NCBI GenBank assembly: GCA_010015745.1
Contig: ML978155.1
Span: 868,001 to 932,000 of the forward strand
Length of the DNA: 64,000 nt
DNA from: Setomelanomma holmii
Lineage: Eukaryota; Ascomycota; Dothideomycetes; Pleosporales; Phaeosphaeriaceae
Direction: 5' to 3'
The notes under the pieces were generated by a model that saw nothing but the letters and a program-made list of their open reading frames with translations, had not been told where the DNA came from and did no database searches. The position numbers and the translations under genes are program-made. Shown here piece after piece: positions 1 through 10,616 of this stretch (positions are counted from its first letter, which is position 1; the number at the start of each line of letters is the position of its first letter).

Positions 1-3000
1 TCGAGATGCGGCAATTCCAGTAGATGTACAGTATCTGAGTCGACGAGAAACTTGCCAATGGATGTCTTGCATGTCGCTGATAGCATGGCCTTTCTCATGC
101 CAGCAATGCAATCTCGCAGGGTCGCAATGACTTGCTCCTGATTCCTCTCCATTGTCTGCCGTACCATCACAGCCGGCACGTCTGTCGTGCCATGCAGAAC
201 TCCAGACTTGAGATAGTCGTCTGCTTCCGTTCTAGCGAGCCGATATTGCTTCAGCGTGGAGTGCATTATCTCCTTGTGCCACAATGCGAAGGGCTTGGCT
301 AACTCATAAGACTCATCAGTAGAGAGCTGGAAGGCTGCAAGGTTCGACCATGCACGAACATTGACCCGGCAAGCTTCACGATGAGACGTTTCGTGACTCA
401 CCAAGCCTCGAATAAGGTCCAGCTTAGGGCGACATGGTGGAGGTGCAGCCCAGTAAAGTGTACATAGCAGGTCGTGATGATTGCGAAGCGCTGTGAGACT
501 CTCCTCGTCAAGCGGCTGGTCCTTTGGATACGTCCTTCCATGATTAGGTATCGTACGAAATACGAAACTACGAATCTTCTTGTCTGTGTAGCTCTTTCGC
601 ATTCCACCAACGCCCAATAGGAGACATTTCAAAGCGATGTGAAATGACCCCTCGTTAGGATCCAGGCCCAATGGCTGTTCAGTCGACATCGCATCAAGGA
701 ACGATGCCGAACCGTTGCTTGTCTCGCGTCGAAGTTGTTTGAGGCCATTCTTCCCAAAGAAGTCGAAGACGGCGTTGAGCATGTGGTCCGGCCGTTGCCA
801 ATGCCAGTGCCTGATGAGCCAATGACATCTAGCGAGACTGGCACGCACGTACTCGTTCAGTGAGCTGCTGTGTCTGGTGTAGGTTGTGGGATATAGCTCA
901 AGGAGACGCCTCAATATGGTGCTGATACAGGTCCAATTGTCGGCGGAGAAGTTATCCCTGCGATCCCTGCTGGGAATACCGACCTCGTCGATCTCGCAGT
1001 ATGGAAGCAAGGTGAAAATCGTAGCCCAGGTAGACTCAAAGTCTTGTAGCCGTGTAGCACTCGTGACATTCGGTGTTAGCTCTTGGCTGACAAGGTCCCA
1101 GAAGCGAGTGCCTGGCAGATTCATGCGTTCCAGAGCATGCATACATACCACAACGCCCTCGACAAGCACGTCGTCTTCCTGGATCCCATTCTGTCTTATT
1201 TCATGTCGTTTGTTTTGCTCAAGGAAAGTGCTCAGATTTGATATGCCTTTCCTTGCGACATGCTTTACGATCGCTTCGGCCACGGTTCGTGTTAGAATAA
1301 GGAGCTCGGAACGAGTTGCTAATTCGACGCAACCATGCTGAGCAATGCTAGACATCTGCACGCCCAACAGAAGTAGGTGTGCCATTGCTCCAATACAGCT
1401 GTGCGCACTATTTGAAGCGTAGTCCGTAAGGCTACTAGTGGCTTGCACCACAGAAATTTGATCAAACAAGGAGAAGACCAACTTGTGCATCTTAACAACA
1501 AAATCCCGACGATCCGCCGGATCGGAGAAGCTGAGGTGTATAGAGACGTACTGAATGACCATGCGAAGAAATAGAGTCAAGCTCTTCCATGTCTCTGAGG
1601 TCACGGCCGAGTTGTTTGTCTGTTCGGGATGTCCTAAATCGTTTTGCAAATGTCCCAAGATGGCATTTGTGATGTCGTGGAGCCCTGAGCTTGTCTCGTC
1701 GTTCCAGGGTCCACATCGCAAGTCTGTCCGACCATGAGATATTGTGTAGTACCCAGCAGCATCATCCAGGTCTCGGCCATTCGATCGCCCGAGTCGAAGT
1801 GCGCATAGCAGATCCTCAGATCCAACCAGAGTCGATGCATGAAAATAGGTGTCCGGTTGGAGATAGCTCATATCGAAAGTCGTGGGATAGCGAGTCCCGA
1901 ATGAACCCAAGCCATGTAGTGTGGGCTTGCCCTCGTCCACGACGTCCGAGAGGTGTTCAGGCACACTCGTATTGAGTACCTCTTGCACGGCTGGCTCGCT
2001 TGGCTGACGAAACTCTCGAGCTTCAACATCGATTCTGTGCGCTTGCTTCTTCTTGCGGACTAGCCGTTGCTTGAGCGAAAGGACGTTCTTTAATGTTCCC
2101 TGCACACGGCACTCGCCAATTTCTTTCGCTGATGGGAGCGGCGGCAGTATGGCATCCTCGTCGGATAGAAATCGTGCCAGCTGAGGATTCATATACGAGT
2201 GTTTGTTCGATGCCAGGGTCAGCGGTTGTTGATCGGCTCGCTGCAAGCCTTTCTCAAACGCAATCTTGCGCTGACCATGTCCATACACGTTCTCATCACC
2301 CTCAAGCTGTCCGATTCTGAATGGGAGCGGGCCTTTGCGCGTAGAGCGTTCTAAAAACTTGCTGAACTTAGGTTGCTCTCTGGATTGCCGTGAGGATGGC
2401 GTTCTATGGGTAGCAGCGCGTTGAAACAGCTGGAGGGCGACAGGCCTTGACGAAGATGCCTGTATGTGAGAAGTCCGACCTTTGGCTTCAGGAGGAGCGC
2501 CATGCATATCGAGCCGCCCGTCTTCTTCTTGTGTCGGCCATTGGGTATGTTGCTGGTTGGCAGCTCTGTCAACCAACGGTGAACGCCCAGGCTTACGTTG
2601 CTGCGAGGCCATTAGATTCTTTGGTTTGAGCACCCCGTGACGCCACCGTTGAAGTGCCGTGTTTGCATCCTCCGTGTCGCGAGCGTTATGCAACCGAATC
2701 TGCTTTGTCCATGGGCTTTGTCTGCCCAGATCAGGTCTGCGCAGCGCTTGTCGCCTAGCTAGTCGCATAAATTGTGGAATGCTTCCACCCTGCTTAGATG
2801 GCGATAAATCAACATCGACCACGCTCATCGCAAGTAGCGGGGTAAGCTGTGCTCGTTTGGTACGAGAGTGCCTGCTATGCGTGAAGGCGTGGCGAGATTT
2901 AAATGCTGTTCCATTTGAGGTTTTCAGCCTCTTCGCTTTGCCAAAGGCGTCAGTGAGCTTGGTTTGCTTTTTCCTCTTCGTGCTGGGCCCTCCCAGAATG

Positions 3001-4877
3001 AACAGATGAAGTCGATCGTTCTCCATGGTATCCGAGTCATTATCAGCGTACCGGCGATCGAAAGCGGCAGCTATTGCAACGGCGTCTCCCACGGAGTGTT
3101 GCACCTCCCGACCAAGGTTAGGAAGCGGCCCGCCTGACTCAATATCGGACTCGTCAGAGATTAGGACAACGTCATCGGCCGGCACACTCGCTGATGGAGC
3201 TCTGCGTTCATTGTCTGCATGTTTTGTGACTCTCTTTGCAACTCCACGCTGAGGTTCGCACGGCTCCGGAGATTGATTCGCTTCCAATCGTGCTCTTTGT
3301 CGTTCCCTTGCGAGTGCTTCTCGTCTCTCCTGAGCCTGGCGATCGATACGCAGCCAAGACGCTGGAAGAACGCCCTTGATTTTCTTCCCGACCTTTCTTA
3401 CCTCATGATCGCTCTGTTCCGCCTCACTTGCTGAGTCCTGGTCAGATTCCGAACCTTCGCTTATAGTGATCCGTGTAGGCCGTCGTAGTTCACTGCTAGG
3501 TCGATGTGTGCTGCGAGGTACGATGTCCTCATCAGATTCCAGCAAGGGGACAGGATCATCCTGGAAGACCGAAGACGTAGATGGCGTGGGTAGGTTTGGA
3601 GCAATCTTAACCACACAGACATTGCTCGGGCGATTAATGGACTGACGTCCGGTTATGACAGGGCTGCTTGATAAAGACGGCGAATTTGGTGGGATTGACC
3701 AGATGTCACTACGCTGTGCTTCGTCGTCGAAGATGTTCCTGGCAGGAGCAGCGATTTGTGTCAGCGGAAGGTTGAGCTTCCTCCTCTTCGCAGCATGTGG
3801 ATAATGAAGCTGTGTGGCGGGAATTCTGCGTCGAGCAGGATCTGAGGTCGGAGGTCTGATCGAGCTCCCTCGTCGCCCATCCTGTCGTTGCCCACGCGCC
3901 AGCGGCGTTGAGACTGGTATCTCAAGCTCCGGTGGACTGCTCGATGGGCTTTCGTTTGGATCGAATTCCTTCTCTTGCGTCTCAGCATCGTTATGGCTTG
4001 CTCTTCGCTCTGGAGACCTTGGCCTAGGCACAGGCTTGAGACCTCGACTCTGTACTTCTCTACGGTACATTTCACTCTCCAGGGCATATGGGTGAAGCTG
4101 TATAGGCTTGCGCTGACGAAACTCTCGTTCAGACCTTCGCTCCGTCGTCTGCCTCTGCAACGCGGTCGAATAGGGTATGACGACTTGTACTGCTGTTCTT
4201 CTATGAGGCTGTGGACTGAGGTTCCCTGTCTCGGGCGACTCCAGGTCCGTTGGCGGGTCTGAGAGGTCGTCATCGTCGGATGCGTCTGAGAGAGGATCGA
4301 TGCCGAATGCCCCCAAGATGTTCGAAGCTACTTTAGGCTGCGATGAAATGTGTGAGACAGGAAGACGGAGCTCGCTCGAAGTGCTGTTCAGGGTCTTTGG
4401 AGATGTAATGCCATGCTGTCGTGATTCTGGTTCTGTGACATCGCGAATGAAGGTAGGTGAGCCCAGCAATTGTGAGGAGACATCTCGTCTAACACGCTGT
4501 GCTATTGGCGATGGTGAGCTCTGCAAAGGGTCAGGACTCTCACTAGGTTTTCTCCTCGAGTCGTAGGTTGCAGCTGGCGTTAGAGGAGAGGCCGTCGGTC
4601 GTCTTGGAAAGACGCTTCGTGCTGTACTTTCAACTGCCGCCTCCTCCACAACCTCGATTTGATACAAGCCGGCATTTTCTTCGCCCACACCCTCCCTGCT
4701 GGTTACAGTCTTTCTTTCTTCTCCCAAATTCCTCTGTCCAGATTTCGTGATATCGTCGACGCGGTCGACGCGTCCTTGCAAGCCCGCATATTGTCTCGAC
4801 TTCTGGCTCTCCAGCTGAGACACCTCTTCCTCCTCATCCGAGTCCTGGACGAATCCTTTCTGTCGCCATTTGGACAT
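1..4877 (-). CDS. MMS22: Mms22/Mus7-family DNA repair protein (partial, runs off left edge)
   Basis: One uninterrupted minus-strand frame of about 1,625 codons runs from the ATG at 4877 to base 1 with no stop, so the C-terminus lies outside the window. I checked the frame through its length and saw no need for an intron. The protein starts MSKWRQKGFVQDSDEEEE, the acidic 'F/Y-V-x-DSDEE' opening typical of fungal Mus7/Mms22. A long, disordered, Ser/Pro-rich region follows (including ILGAFGIDPLSDASDDDD), and then a helical C-terminal half. Family knowledge: Mms22 works with the Rtt101/Rtt107 (Cul8-type) ubiquitin ligase pathway at damaged replication forks in the nucleus. A further in-frame ATG lies upstream at 4943; the downstream one fits the family N-terminus better. 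The family assignment rests on recalled N-terminal motifs and overall architecture. Confidence 0.8.
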   Translation of the reverse strand, partial: MSKWRQKGFVQDSDEEEEVSQLESQKSRQYAGLQGRVDRVDDITKSGQRNLGEERKTVTSREGVGEENAGLYQIEVVEEAAVESTARSVFPRRPTASPLTPAATYDSRRKPSESPDPLQSSPSPIAQRVRRDVSSQLLGSPTFIRDVTEPESRQHGITSPKTLNSTSSELRLPVSHISSQPKVASNILGAFGIDPLSDASDDDDLSDPPTDLESPETGNLSPQPHRRTAVQVVIPYSTALQRQTTERRSEREFRQRKPIQLHPYALESEMYRREVQSRGLKPVPRPRSPERRASHNDAETQEKEFDPNESPSSSPPELEIPVSTPLARGQRQDGRRGSSIRPPTSDPARRRIPATQLHYPHAAKRRKLNLPLTQIAAPARNIFDDEAQRSDIWSIPPNSPSLSSSPVITGRQSINRPSNVCVVKIAPNLPTPSTSSVFQDDPVPLLESDEDIVPRSTHRPSSELRRPTRITISEGSESDQDSASEAEQSDHEVRKVGKKIKGVLPASWLRIDRQAQERREALARERQRARLEANQSPEPCEPQRGVAKRVTKHADNERRAPSASVPADDVVLISDESDIESGGPLPNLGREVQHSVGDAVAIAAAFDRRYADNDSDTMENDRLHLFILGGPSTKRKKQTKLTDAFGKAKRLKTSNGTAFKSRHAFTHSRHSRTKRAQLTPLLAMSVVDVDLSPSKQGGSIPQFMRLARRQALRRPDLGRQSPWTKQIRLHNARDTEDANTALQRWRHGVLKPKNLMASQQRKPGRSPLVDRAANQQHTQWPTQEEDGRLDMHGAPPEAKGRTSHIQASSSRPVALQLFQRAATHRTPSSRQSREQPKFSKFLERSTRKGPLPFRIGQLEGDENVYGHGQRKIAFEKGLQRADQQPLTLASNKHSYMNPQLARFLSDEDAILPPLPSAKEIGECRVQGTLKNVLSLKQRLVRKKKQAHRIDVEAREFRQPSEPAVQEVLNTSVPEHLSDVVDEGKPTLHGLGSFGTRYPTTFDMSYLQPDTYFHASTLVGSEDLLCALRLGRSNGRDLDDAAGYYTISHGRTDLRCGPWNDETSSGLHDITNAILGHLQNDLGHPEQTNNSAVTSETWKSLTLFLRMVIQYVSIHLSFSDPADRRDFVVKMHKLVFSLFDQISVVQATSSLTDYASNSAHSCIGAMAHLLLLGVQMSSIAQHGCVELATRSELLILTRTVAEAIVKHVARKGISNLSTFLEQNKRHEIRQNGIQEDDVLVEGVVVCMHALERMNLPGTRFWDLVSQELTPNVTSATRLQDFESTWATIFTLLPYCEIDEVGIPSRDRRDNFSADNWTCISTILRRLLELYPTTYTRHSSSLNEYVRASLARCHWLIRHWHWQRPDHMLNAVFDFFGKNGLKQLRRETSNGSASFLDAMSTEQPLGLDPNEGSFHIALKCLLLGVGGMRKSYTDKKIRSFVFRTIPNHGRTYPKDQPLDEESLTALRNHHDLLCTLYWAAPPPCRPKLDLIRGLVSHETSHREACRVNVRAWSNLAAFQLSTDESYELAKPFALWHKEIMHSTLKQYRLARTEADDYLKSGVLHGTTDVPAVMVRQTMERNQEQVIATLRDCIAGMRKAMLSATCKTSIGKFLVDSDTVHLLELPHL

Positions 4878-5092
4878 TTGGCCGTGTCTGCATTTCGGTG
4901 CGTGGTCTGAAGACGGCGGGGTGAGGTTGTTAGTTGAATGCATTGGCTCGGCAGACGCGTCGACCCGTGAGCCACTAGCGCGACTTGGTGGGCGGAAGTA
5001 CGCCGGTAAGTTTTCCGTTGCTGGTATCGTCATACAATTTCACAGAAACAGTCGACCACACGTAAAGACGAGACGAAACAAAGAGAGACGAG

Positions 5093-5539
5093 ATGGCGGG
5101 TCGTATATTGCCAATTGCGCTCGCGACCGTTGTCGGAGTATCGATTGGCGTTGCGACATTTGATGGCGAGTTCAAGGAGCAGCGGCGGAAGAAGCTCGAG
5201 GAAGAGTACAATCGGTACGCATTGCCCCGCATATTTCAGCATTCCTATAGCATTCACTAATAACTGTATAGAGAGCTCGCTGCTGCCGCGGCTGCTAAAG
5301 GCCAGGGACCAATTCCCATTTCCACCACCGCTGCCCCACCGCCACCTCTGCAACAGCTGCCCGCAAAGCCAGCAGCACCTGAGAACGACAACACTGCAAC
5401 GCCTAGATCTGCATCTTCTTGGTCGTCAATGCTGGGCCTGTGGGCGTGGAACAAGGGGACCAAGAACGAAGCCTCAGCAACGGTACCGGTCGCAGCCGCA
5501 GCCCAGAAGCCTGGGCAGGAACCGAAGAGCAAACCCTGA
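5093..5539 (+). CDS. small conserved fungal membrane protein, function unknown
   Basis: Two exons, 5093-5214 and 5272-5539, are joined by a 57-nt intron (5215-5271, GTACGC...ATAG) and give 129 aa. Residues 4-23 (RILPIALATVVGVSIGVATF) form a single N-terminal hydrophobic segment. A charged stretch (FKEQRRKKLEEEYNR) follows, then an Ala/Pro-rich, low-complexity tail. The short N-terminal helix followed by a basic/acidic coil suggests a single-pass organelle membrane protein, possibly mitochondrial, but I do not recognise a named family. It is divergent from the MMS22 gene (about 215 bp between start codons) and ends only 14 bp before the end of the convergent BET4. Confidence 0.65.
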
Positions 5540-5553
5540 ACTGGCGTCCATAT

Positions 5554-6732
5554 TCACAGATTTAGTCTCCCCTCCAGATCATCCCATCGCCCTCGCCTCA
5601 ACGGGTCTAGCCGCTTCAGCTCGCCTAGCCACGCTCTGAGATCTTGCGTCGTTATCGACCCGGTGCCCGCATCGACCTCTAGATATGCCTCAGCAAGCCC
5701 TAGCAAGCCCTCGTATATCCACTTGCAACCCGTTTCGTCCTCGAGAATCTCCCGGATGTACTCCATTTCGTGCTCGTAGTACTTCTGCCGCTCGCCATTG
5801 CTTAGATCCTGGACAATCTGTTGTTGTGGCCGACACGATGGAGACAAGACCGAGAGCAAATATTGGTGATAAAACCAGATGGACTGGTCGAAAGGATCGG
5901 TGTTGATGGCTTCACATATTAGCGAGAGCTCTGAGCCGAGAAATGCGCGCCGTGCTCTGGGATCGGCATTTCGCTCGCGAAGGATCTGGGGAATGAACTG
6001 GCTGCGGTTATGCCAAGCTGAGAAGTTGGACAGATTGGCCTTGATCATCTTGGTTGTGTACTCAAACTCAGACTCGACGAGGCTAGGTGTCTGGGGTTCT
6101 GCGGTCGTGCTCGAAGACAGGCGATTGATCTGGGACACGACAAAGCGTCTATAGCTCCAAGCATGGAAGTTACGACTGTCGGCGTGCAGCATCTTATTGA
6201 TGAGCTGCAGCTCGCCCGACCACAGCTTATGCGCCGCCTCAGCACCAAGTATAGCTTCAGCTCTTCGCAACAGCCAGTCTCTATGGTTCCATATCCAGTA
6301 ACACTTCGGGAACTTGCGCAGCAGTGCAAATGTGAGTTGTAGGTCGCCTTGAATGAGGTCATCGGCAGGTAGTAGGGAGTCTTCTGCGGAGAGCAAGGAA
6401 CTCAACACCCGTCGTCTGTGATTCCATATCGTATAGTACTCGGGATTCTCGTTCAGTAGCCTCGTAACATGGCCTAAGACCTCGATCGTGTATTGCTTCT
6501 CTGTGATCTAGTGGTAGGCCTATCAGTATATCTTCGTCAGCCACATGTTCATCCCTACCTTCGTATTCACCAAGTCTACCAAATCCTTGTACTGGTTGAT
6601 CTGCTGGAGCTCCTTCTGTCGCACTTCTTCTGAGCGGACGACAGGGCCCGAGCCGCGCGATATGCCATGCTACGAAAGATCAGCGCGCCTGTCTGTATTC
6701 TGGTATTTGGAGTAGCAACATACACTTGCCAT
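5554..6732 (-). CDS. BET4: Rab geranylgeranyltransferase (GGTase II) alpha subunit
   Basis: Three exons (6724-6732, 6559-6669, 5554-6507) encode 357 aa; the introns are 54 and 51 nt. The first exon holds only ATG GCA AGT, and splicing yields MASHGISRGSG..., matching the usual fungal start. The protein carries the repeated protein prenyltransferase alpha motifs: YYTIWNHRRRVL, CYWIWNHRDWLL, NFHAWSYRRFVV, NFSAWHNRSQFI and QSIWFYHQYLL. These W-x-x-R/H repeats are diagnostic of the PPTA family, and the length and N-terminus fit BET4 rather than RAM2. With the beta subunit BET2 and Rab escort protein it transfers geranylgeranyl groups to C-terminal cysteines of Rab GTPases in the cytosol. It shares a promoter region of about 340 bp with the divergent APC/C activator gene. 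Confidence 0.93.
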
Positions 6733-7069
6733 GAGGGCATCAACGAAGTTGGGTAGCTCTTCGCAGCTTCTTCGAGCTGTAGCCTCGGAAAATCATTGCC
6801 CCACTACGCGTCGCGTCCCTTCCCGCACGTCACCCCTCGAGGAAGGTTACTGTCAACATTACCTGCACCTATCCTATGCTGCGAAACATGCTAAGATAAC
6901 CATCTCGATCATTGCTATACTAACCAAACAGCAATAACGTCTAGAGCAGGCCATTGTCCAGCTCCTTGCACCATTCTTCTCCACACTTGACGGCAGAGCC
7001 AACCGTTACGGCGCTCGACATGTACTGAAGCTTCCAGTAGCTCACTATCAATCTCGACTGCGATTCAAC
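6733..7069. promoter_or_regulatory. divergent intergenic region between BET4 and the APC/C activator
   Basis: This 337-bp gap separates the start codons of two divergently transcribed genes and so must contain both promoters and 5' UTRs. I saw no convincing extra coding frame. No individual factor site can be called with confidence. Confidence 0.5.
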
Positions 7070-9947
7070 ATGAGTGACTCGGACGACGAGACCTCTCCAT
7101 ACCGCGCAGGCTATGTCACACCACCGCTGTCACCCACGAAGACCGTCAGCACCGAAGGATGGTTCTCGCCTCGCACTCCCGAATCACCGCGCAGGGCTCG
7201 TGGCCGTCTCTAGGAGCGACAGTTCGACTATGGCGCAGACTTGCCAGACTTGACCCCTCCAGCTTCTCCTACGAAGTCGAAATCCACAAGTTCTCTTTGT
7301 CGTCTCGCTATTCCCGCAATATCCCACGCACCACATATCTCGCGGCGCCCGCATTCTGCAGACGACCCTCCTGCAAAGCAAAATATTCCCCAGAATGGCG
7401 CTCTGAGTGACTCTTCCTGGGCGTCCATCGTCGCTCCTTTCACTGAGTTTCCTTCAACTGATAATGCCAACGAACAACTCTACGGAACTACCAGCTCTCC
7501 GGATGCAGTGAGCACCACCACGCCACAGAAAGATGGTCTTCAACTGAAAAGGCGGCGGAAGTCTGGACGAAGCTTGTCTGATAGCTTTTTGGTCGTAGCA
7601 GATGCCACAGAATCTAATACATTCTCAAGGGTGGGTTCCATCAGCGCAGGACAAGAGTGTCAAGACTCGCTGTTTCCAGATGATCCCCCTTCGATCGAAA
7701 GCGCCTTTTCTCCCGCGAGACTTCGTCAACTTCCGCTCCGACATGCTAGCTCTCCTTTGAGGCCAAGCCAATGGGTTTCGCGTGGTGGGACACTACAGTC
7801 GCCGCGCAAGCGTCATTCATGCACCCCAGATCGCTTCATTGCTTGTCGCCGTCCGCCTGCTATCACACGAGAGAGTTTCGAATTGAACAGGCCAGCTGAG
7901 CGTCTCGAGGCAGCGCATGTCGGCCGAGGCAGTCGTTCGAGTAGAGATCCTTTCAGCAGCAGACTGCGCAGAAGCGGGCGCGTGAACGACGAGCTGCATG
8001 GATTAAGAGAAGCACATTCCTTGATCGTAGCAAGAGCGAGCTATCACAGACGCAATACTAGTCTGGCCCAAAGGCGCGGCTCTTTCCCACTCGGTACCCG
8101 CCAGGTGAGCGCTGGTGCTGTCTGGAATGTCGGAGGACCATCTGCTGTCAGCGATACAGTAGTCGCAGTCTCCAATGGCAGAGGTGGTATGCTAGGGAGT
8201 GGAACGAATGCGCCACTGTACAAATCCATGTTTCTAAATCGCGCCGACCCTGAAGCTGAGCTCGAAGCCTATGAAAGTCGCCTCGCCATTGCGCTCAGTG
8301 TCGATCAGACTGAGCGAGTTTTACAGCATGCGACACCACCCACGGCTTCGTCCACTGCATCGCATTGTGGCACATCGTCACATGTGAACCATATCTGGCG
8401 CGATGGTGCTTGGACTAAGGATAGCGTCTCTCCGTGTTTGTCTTCTAGCGCACCAAACTTCATTCACTTATCTCGCTAATTCGCGCTCAAGCATCTCGAC
8501 GATCGCAACAGAAGCCACAAAGACCCGTGCCGATCTTACCGTTTAGATACGTTCCCCCGAGTTACTAGCTCAATGATACTGACCATCGTTTACAGTCCTG
8601 GATGCTCCGCAGCTACGCGATGACTATTACTGCACGCTGCTAGCCTATTCCCACACCGCAAAATGTCTCGCTGTCGGCCTCGGCCACTTTGTTCATCTCT
8701 GGTCTGAACGTTCTGGTGTGGACACTCCCGAGTCGCTAAATGCCGGACGCACAACGGCTAGTGCGGAGGTGCAGCATGTCACTTCCTTGGACTTCTCGTC
8801 CACGCAAGGTGGTCAAGCTATACTCGCAGTAGGTCGAGCGGATGGCCGGATCTCACTCTGGAGCCCTTTTGACACAGAACCACGCTTTGATGCAACACAG
8901 CCAAAGCCAGTATCGTGTGTTTCGTGGAGGCCAACCACAGTCCAGCGTCCTTCACTCCGAGACAGAGCGATGACCGTGGCCACCGAAGAATTACTGATCG
9001 GGGACGAAGTAGGACATATTTACTTCTACAGCATTGAGTGGCCAAGCGAGACTCAAAGTGCTATATTCGGCTGGCATGGTGCCATGACACTTTTAGCACG
9101 TATGACAATCCACTTCCAGCAGATCTGCGGATTAGCTTGGGCGCCGGATGGTGAGCTCTTTGCCAGCGGCGGTAATGACAATAACTGTTTCTTGTTTGAG
9201 ACGAAAAAGGTACTACGTCCGAACGGCAGCAGTGGAGCCACATCAGCAACTTTTGACGTCCGTGGAGGACCGAGTGGCGAATCGATATACACGGTGACAA
9301 ATCGCTCAAGTCCAGTGCTTCACCTGCCACACACTGCGGCAAGACACAGATGGACATTGAATGCAGCGGTAAAGGCTATGGCATTCTGCCCGTGGCAGCG
9401 CGGTCTGGTTGCGATCGGAGGAGGCTCGAATGATCGATGCATTCACTTCTACCACACTCGATCCGGCACTTGCCTTGCAATCATCGATTGCGCAGCGCAA
9501 GTCACTGGCCTCGTATGGTCCCAGACACGGCGCGAGATTGCAGCTACCTTTGGGTTTACGCAGCCAGAGCATCCGTATCGCATCGCCGTCTTTGCGTGGC
9601 CCAGCTGTGCGCAGGTCGTCGCTGTGCCTTGGTGGGACGAGAATCGAGCTTTATGTGCGGTCGCGTATCCTGGTGGCTCAACGCATAGTCCGCCGACAGA
9701 TGACGATGCAGATGGTGGCAGAGCAAGGGGCGAAGACGCCGTGTGGTCGCGACGAGGTGTCGAGGAAGGGTGTATTGTCGTTGCTGCGAGTGATATGGCC
9801 ATTCGCTTCCATGAGGTTTGGAGCGATGAGCGAGGTAGTGCAGGCGCTGGAGGGATGATGGGAAGTGGTGCTGCTGGTCTGCTAGGTGGTAGCGATATCC
9901 TTGAGGGACTACATGGCATTACGAGGGATACTGCTGTCATTAGGTGA
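7070..9947 (+). CDS. AMA1: Cdc20/Fizzy-family APC/C activator, Ama1-like (meiotic type)
   Basis: The model is three main exons: 7070-8435, 8492-8561 and 8597-9947. The intron at 8436-8491 has a CTAAT branch point; the one at 8562-8596 is unusually short (35 nt), so its borders are uncertain. The N-terminal region carries a C-box-like motif, DRFIACR (codons near 7830), and SP/TP-rich segments. The central junction reads LPFR...LDAPQLRDDYY, the hallmark opening of the Cdc20/Cdh1 WD40 propeller. WD repeats follow (e.g. ILAVGRADGRISLWSP, GLAWAPDGELFASGGNDN). The protein ends in Ile-Arg, the 'IR tail' that docks on APC/C subunits. Family role: recruits substrates to the anaphase-promoting complex; overall form resembles Ama1/Mfr1, the meiosis-specific branch. 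An in-frame TAG at 7211-7213 interrupts the N-terminal frame. It can be removed only by a 69-nt intron (7145-7213), so the start is uncertain. Confidence 0.85.
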
Positions 9948-10616
9948 GCTGGGTGGGTACTCATTGTTCAATTGGGAATGTACTGGTTTCATCCTGTGAA
10001 CTAAGTTTATTGGAACACCGTGATACCTTGGGTGCGTGGCTAAGAATGCGTATCGAGCGTAACGCATGCAGACAAGGGCAATTCTAGATAGGCGAGCATT
10101 GTGATGGGACTGTGAGATGCGGCACGGGGAATGTTCGCCTCGCAACCGATTTGCTGACGTAAACTGGAAGAGGCAATCCCTTGTAAACTCAACAACGTGT
10201 AGTTCAGATTTCAATCTCTACAGGATGATGCTGGATCCTTGAACAAAGAGCAGTCAGGCGCTGCGAGGAAAGGATGGACGTGCTCTGATATCTCGGTAGG
10301 GCATTGGGATCCGATTTGTGCTTCTTGTGAATGCAGGTCGCCAGGCGCAGGCGATCCGACTTCAAGACCGTTCAACGGATCATCTCGATGAGGATAAGAT
10401 ACTTGAGTTACTTTGACTAGTACGAAAAGGATATGTAGCTCTCTCTCTGTACACGTATATACCAAATCTCTGGAACACATGCATTTGAACAACAATCCAA
10501 ACGCCTGCAATGCAAGGTACATGCAACAAGCATAACATCAGAAACTTGAACAGCAGTCCCGCCCAGATTGTCTGGAAAAAGCCACCCTTCCACTAAGCAT
10601 TTGAGATACCAAAGGC
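9948..10616. other. convergent intergenic region
   Basis: This 669-bp region lies between the 3' ends of the APC/C activator and the dicarboxylate carrier. It should hold both 3' UTRs and terminators. I see no gene or repeat in it. Confidence 0.5.

Noticed and set aside
3761..4273. 170-codon minus-strand frame
   Set aside because: It lies in another frame inside the long Mms22 coding sequence, so it is a shadow of that gene.
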